NCBI GenBank assembly: GCA_031264245.1
Contig: JAISEG010000006.1
Coordinates: 62,001 to 126,000, forward strand
Direction: 5' to 3'
DNA length: 64,000 nucleotides
Origin: Oscillospiraceae bacterium
GTDB taxonomy: Bacteria > Bacillota > Clostridia > Oscillospirales > JAAYOS01
Positions 60,466-64,000 of this stretch are shown here, in pieces (position 1 is the first letter of the stretch; every line of letters starts with the position of its first letter). The notes beneath the pieces were generated by a model. That model did no database searches, was not told the DNA's origin, and was given only the letters and a program-made list of their open reading frames with translations. Made by a program: the position numbers and the translations under genes.

Positions 60466-62685
60466 ATGGCACAGTACACAACGCAAGAAAAGGACGGATA
60501 CATCATCGTTGAAAATGCAAACGGAGCGGCGCTGTCCCTGTCCGATTCCAACAGCATCCCTTTAATCGAGCAGGACGGATACGCGTTTAAGGACTTGAAT
60601 AAAAACGGCGTACTCGATCCTTACGAGGATTGGCGGTTGCCGGTCGAAGACCGGGTGGCCGACCTGGTCGGGAAGATGACGGATGACGACATCTTGGGGC
60701 TGATGCTGCACGGCATGGCTCAGGTGGTGGTCAAAATAACGCCGGAACGGCTGGCCAACAACCCCATGCTCCAGTTTATCATAAACCGCTCCCCTCAGAA
60801 GCCCAACGCGGATTTGACACAGCCCACCGATGACCAGCGCGACCTCATCCTCAATCACCATATGCGCTTCTGGCTGCTCTCGGCGGTTGAGAGTGCGGAA
60901 ATCGCGGCCCGGCTGCAAAATAATATCCAGGCCGTGGCGGAGAGCACCGCTCTCGGTATCCCCGCCTCTTTCAGCACCAACCCCAGAAATACCGCCGACA
61001 CGCACAATGATTCCTACGGAGAGAGCAAAATATCGCTGTGGCCGGGCACCCTCGGTCTTGCGGCGACGTTTGATCCGAAAATCGCGTATGCGTTCGGGCG
61101 TATCGCGGGTCGGGAGTACCGGGCGTTGGGTATCGGCATCGACCTGGGACCTCAGATCGATCCGGGTACCGATCCGCGCTGGAATCGGTTCGGCGGCACC
61201 TTCGGCGAGGATTTAACCCTTTCGGCGGACATGGCGCGGGCGGTGTGCGACGGTCACCAAACGTCGGATAACCCGATTGCCGACGGCTGGGGCAAGGACA
61301 GCATCCTCGCGATGGCTAAGCACTGGCCGGGTTCCATGGGCGAGAGCGGCCGCGAATCCCATTCCTGGTACGGCAAATATAACGTATACCCCGGCGGCAA
61401 TCTGATGGGACGGATCAGACCCTGGAGCGAGGGCGCGTTTAAGCTGGATGGTCCCACCGGGCAGGCCGCCTCCATCATGACCTGTTACGACGTGATCTGG
61501 GGAGAGGACAAGGAAAACAATGAGAATAACGGCGCAAGCTTTAACCATTTCATTGCATCCACCTTGTTGCGTGAGATTTGCGGATTTGAAGGCATCGCCT
61601 GCACCGACTTCGGCGTGACCGCCGACATAGGCTCGAACTGGGGCATGGAGCACAACACCGCGGCGGAACGGGTGACCAAGCTGATCGAGGCCAACATCGA
61701 TTGGTTCGGCGGGCTGGGCGACGTCGAGGTGGTGCGCGGGGGTTATGCCATCGGCGTGGCGAAACACGGCGCTCAGTGGATGCGCAAGCAGATCGAGGCG
61801 TCGGCCACCCGTATCCTGACCTACCTGTTCAAGCTGGGATTGTTTGAAGACCCGTATCTCGATCCCCTGGCATCGGAGGCGCTGGTGGGCTGCGACGCAT
61901 TCATGCAAAAGGGGTTCGAGGCCCAACTCAAAAGCGTGGTTCTGCTCAAAAACAAGGGGAACATCCTGCCGCTGAAAGGCCGCAAGGTCTATATCGCGGA
62001 CAAAGGGTATGGCGGCGTGCCGCTGCGCACCGGCGAAATCCCCCCTGTGCAATACCGGAAACCCATCGACATGGACAAGGCCGCCGAATACTTCGAGATC
62101 GCGCAGACGCCGAAGGGAGCCGACTGCGCCATCGTCTATATGGACGGTCCGCATAGCGGCAGCGGGTACAACACGGAGCAGAAGGAATTTGTCCCGATCT
62201 CGCTGCAATACAACGACTATACCGCCGACTACGCGCGGGTCAAGAGCATTGCTTCAGGGCATACGGGCATAGACTGCGACAACTGGTCCTATCAGGGCAA
62301 ATCCTGCCGCACCTATAACAAATATGATCTGGATACATTGATCCGGGTCAAAAAGGAAATGGGCGACAAGCCCGTCATCGTGGTGCTTCAACTATCGAAT
62401 CCAGTCGTTCCCGCGGAATTTGAGCCCTTCGCGGACGCCATTGTTACCACCTTCAGCGGCGTGACCAGCGACGCGGTGCTGATGACGCTGACCGGCAGGA
62501 ACGAACCCTCCGCCCTGTTGCCCTTCCAAATGCCCAAGGATATGCTGACGGTGGAAATGCAGCTAGAGGATATTGGACGTGACATGCTCTGCTACACCGA
62601 CGCCTGCGGCAACACTTATGATTTCGCCTTTGGTATGAACTGGAGCGGCGTCATCGAGGATGATCGGGTGGAGAAATATAGGTAG
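60466..62685 (+). CDS. GH3-family glycosidase
   Basis: A 739-residue protein without signal peptide, so it acts on sugars brought into the cell. The N-terminal barrel carries GLAATFDPKIAYAFGRIAGR, AMAKHWPGSMGESG (KH motif) and GIACTDFGVTADIG, where Asp of TDFG is the nucleophile. The C-terminal sandwich starts AQLKSVVLLKNKGNILPL. Beta-glucosidase or beta-xylosidase are usual activities. It is the last gene of the operon; a 400-nt gap follows. Confidence 0.88.
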   Translation: MAQYTTQEKDGYIIVENANGAALSLSDSNSIPLIEQDGYAFKDLNKNGVLDPYEDWRLPVEDRVADLVGKMTDDDILGLMLHGMAQVVVKITPERLANNPMLQFIINRSPQKPNADLTQPTDDQRDLILNHHMRFWLLSAVESAEIAARLQNNIQAVAESTALGIPASFSTNPRNTADTHNDSYGESKISLWPGTLGLAATFDPKIAYAFGRIAGREYRALGIGIDLGPQIDPGTDPRWNRFGGTFGEDLTLSADMARAVCDGHQTSDNPIADGWGKDSILAMAKHWPGSMGESGRESHSWYGKYNVYPGGNLMGRIRPWSEGAFKLDGPTGQAASIMTCYDVIWGEDKENNENNGASFNHFIASTLLREICGFEGIACTDFGVTADIGSNWGMEHNTAAERVTKLIEANIDWFGGLGDVEVVRGGYAIGVAKHGAQWMRKQIEASATRILTYLFKLGLFEDPYLDPLASEALVGCDAFMQKGFEAQLKSVVLLKNKGNILPLKGRKVYIADKGYGGVPLRTGEIPPVQYRKPIDMDKAAEYFEIAQTPKGADCAIVYMDGPHSGSGYNTEQKEFVPISLQYNDYTADYARVKSIASGHTGIDCDNWSYQGKSCRTYNKYDLDTLIRVKKEMGDKPVIVVLQLSNPVVPAEFEPFADAIVTTFSGVTSDAVLMTLTGRNEPSALLPFQMPKDMLTVEMQLEDIGRDMLCYTDACGNTYDFAFGMNWSGVIEDDRVEKYR

Positions 62686-63082
62686 CAGCCCTCTTGGACA
62701 AATTGTCCGTACCCCATAACAGACGGAGCGCCCCAACAGCGTTGGTTCCCATAAACGGAAAGACCGGCGTAGACTGCTGCGCCGTACTCGACGCCCTGCT
62801 TTTATAAAATCATGCGGGCAGGGTCTTGTACGTTCTTTCGCGCCAGAACAGCCCCGTTTTTATCGTTTCTTCTTCACTTAGGGGTTTGACATATTGCCGC
62901 CGAACTTCATGTTATGCCATAGGCGCGCACGCCGTAATGGTATATAAATTCTAATCAGGGTATAATAACCGCTTGCGGTTATTATACCCTGATTGCGCAC
63001 GCCGTTGTGGTATATTTATCCACTCGATATAATATAATATTATCCACATTGACAGCAAAAAATGGAGGTCGTTTTATTTCTA
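62686..63082. other. Intergenic stretch with a repeat-flanked hairpin
   Basis: The first 240 nt show no gene. At 62925 and 62995 the sequence GCGCACGCCGT..TGGTATAT occurs twice as a direct repeat. Between them lies a perfect 20-bp inverted repeat (62953-62972 with 62975-62994, loop TT). The hairpin lies between the convergent ends of the GH3 and U32 genes and could terminate both. Confidence 0.7.
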
Positions 63083-64000
63083 TTATTTTATATTTTGCGA
63101 TACTTGTTTTCTGATTATCGAGTATTCCGGCGGGTCGAAGGGTAGCTTCACCGTGTACTCCGAGTGTGGGTGCAGCGCCGTAGCCGTGACCTCTCCATCG
63201 TGCAGGATTTCGCCTATAACAAAGCTCGCAAGCCTTCCGTCCGGCGAAAGAAGCTCAGCCTCTTCGCCGGAGGAAAATCGGTTTTTCTGCAAAAGCACCG
63301 ATCTGTCGCCGTCCCGCCCCGTGACAAAGGCGCATATGTCCCACTCCCTTATGTAGGAGGAATCGCCGTAATGCTGCATGGATTCACTGCCTTTTCCGAA
63401 GAAGAAGCCGTTGCAGTATCTCCTGTGGCTCACCTTCATAAGCTCCTCCCTCCACCTGCCGTCAAGCCCGCGTCCGGCAAGCAGGTCGTCCAGAGCGCCC
63501 CGGTACGCGCCGGTGACAGCCGCGGCGTAATACGCGCTCTTTGCCCTGCCCTCTATTTTCAGGCTTCCGACGCCGCATTCGATAATTTTATCAAGAAAGT
63601 CTACCGTGCATAAATCCTTGGAATTGAAGAAGTATGTGCCCTCCGCGCTCTCCTCAAGCTCGTAGTATTCGCCCTCCCGCTTCTCCTCACGCAGGTAGTA
63701 TTTCCACCTGCACGGCTGGGTGCACTCCCCCCGGTTGGCGTCCCTGCCGGCCATATAGCTGGAGATCAGGCATCTTCCCGAGAAGGACACGCACATCGCG
63801 CCATGTACAAAGCACTCAAGCGTGAGGTCCTGCGGCGTATTTGCCCTGATTTCGCGTATCTCGTCAAGACTCAGCTCCCTTGCGAGCACGACCCGTCTCG
63901 CCCCCAGCTCATACCAGAAGCGCGCCGCCCTGTAATTTGCCACCCCCGCCTGTGTGCTCATGTGAAGCTCCAGCCCCGGAGCCCGCTCCCTCACAACGCT
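63083..64000 (-). CDS. U32-family peptidase, 5' end beyond the window
   Basis: The visible 305 or so residues are the middle and end of a U32 peptidase (YhbU/TrhP type). GAMCVSFSGRCLISSYM, GECTQPCRWKYY and RRYCNGFFFGKG supply the conserved cysteine set; KIEGRAKSAYYAAAVTGAYR is the family signature. Members act in collagen breakdown, or, in the TrhP branch, in prephenate-dependent tRNA hydroxylation; the Cys pattern suits the latter. The frame is open at position 64000, so the start is off the edge. Confidence 0.88.
   Translation of the reverse strand, partial: SVVRERAPGLELHMSTQAGVANYRAARFWYELGARRVVLARELSLDEIREIRANTPQDLTLECFVHGAMCVSFSGRCLISSYMAGRDANRGECTQPCRWKYYLREEKREGEYYELEESAEGTYFFNSKDLCTVDFLDKIIECGVGSLKIEGRAKSAYYAAAVTGAYRGALDDLLAGRGLDGRWREELMKVSHRRYCNGFFFGKGSESMQHYGDSSYIREWDICAFVTGRDGDRSVLLQKNRFSSGEEAELLSPDGRLASFVIGEILHDGEVTATALHPHSEYTVKLPFDPPEYSIIRKQVSQNIK

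Noticed and set aside
1-64000. CRISPR arrays, rRNA genes or a replication origin.
   Set aside because: No regularly spaced repeats, no rRNA sequence, and no dnaA-box cluster is apparent.

Overview
The window reads as chromosome of an anaerobic, Gram-positive, fermentative member of the Clostridia (Bacillota). The reasons are a type III glutamine synthetase beside a split ferredoxin-type glutamate synthase, a pyrophosphate-type phosphofructokinase, a TepA/YlzJ pair, a complete D-alanylation (dlt) operon with VanW, strong Shine-Dalgarno sites, and GTG/TTG starts. No species is claimed. The backbone is clearly more GC-rich than the AT-rich block at about 17.1-32.4 kb.

Layout. 0-9.98 kb: nitrogen and purine metabolism. 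A minus-strand operon (class II amidotransferase, FMN glutamate synthase, purA, polyferredoxin) diverges from plus-strand glnN, purF and a phosphofructokinase. The two divergent promoters are each followed closely by a terminator-like hairpin. 10.2-16.8 kb: ZIP transporter, GtrA-like protein, YdcF-like protein, prfA, Sua5/TsaC, coaE and an M18 aminopeptidase. 17.0-32.4 kb: an AT-rich island that begins in an intact tRNA-Arg(CCT) and ends at a second, 3'-half-only tRNA-Arg(CCT) sharing a 15-bp core. It holds an unusual cluster (acyl carrier protein, two homologous proteins of an unassigned family, an MGT-type glycosyltransferase, a DUF6625 protein, a heterodimeric ABC exporter), small mobile-element genes, a Bro-N/Fic fusion, and decayed LoaP, ABC ATPase, SLOG and IS110 genes. 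No integrase is visible. 32.5-39.7 kb: DUF1801 and DUF1697-DUF1905 proteins, lactate racemase (larA) beside a deletion scar of an Etf/lactate dehydrogenase operon, a large unassigned glycosidase-like protein, a metallo-beta-lactamase-fold hydrolase, a scar of a sugar-binding lipoprotein, and a TetR regulator. 39.7-54.9 kb: cell envelope and division: Cys-rich protein, SPFH protein, dltA-vanW-dltB-dltC-dltD-dltX (with a MITE between dltC and dltB), two lipoproteins, FtsK/SpoIIIE, UppP, YlzJ, TepA, and a ruined HicA/DUF1902 pair that now feeds a zeta-like ATPase. 55.2-62.7 kb: a solute-binding lipoprotein followed by GH43-like, apiosidase-like and GH3 enzymes, without permeases. 63.1 kb to the end: a U32 peptidase cut by the window edge.

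How it fits together. Ammonia assimilation (glnN, glutamate synthase) sits with two nucleotide genes that use glutamine or aspartate (purF, purA). The dlt block modifies wall polymers with D-alanine; the neighbouring UppP and VanW also belong to wall metabolism. The glycosidase block probably takes plant hemicellulose-type side chains apart. The island looks like a degraded mobile element that still carries an apparently intact small-molecule or glycoconjugate cluster.

A repeated theme is genes reduced to their first few and last few codons by internal deletions (EtfB/GlcD, solute-binding protein, SLOG, LoaP, HicA, carboxylesterase). That suggests recent gene erosion, or collapse during assembly.
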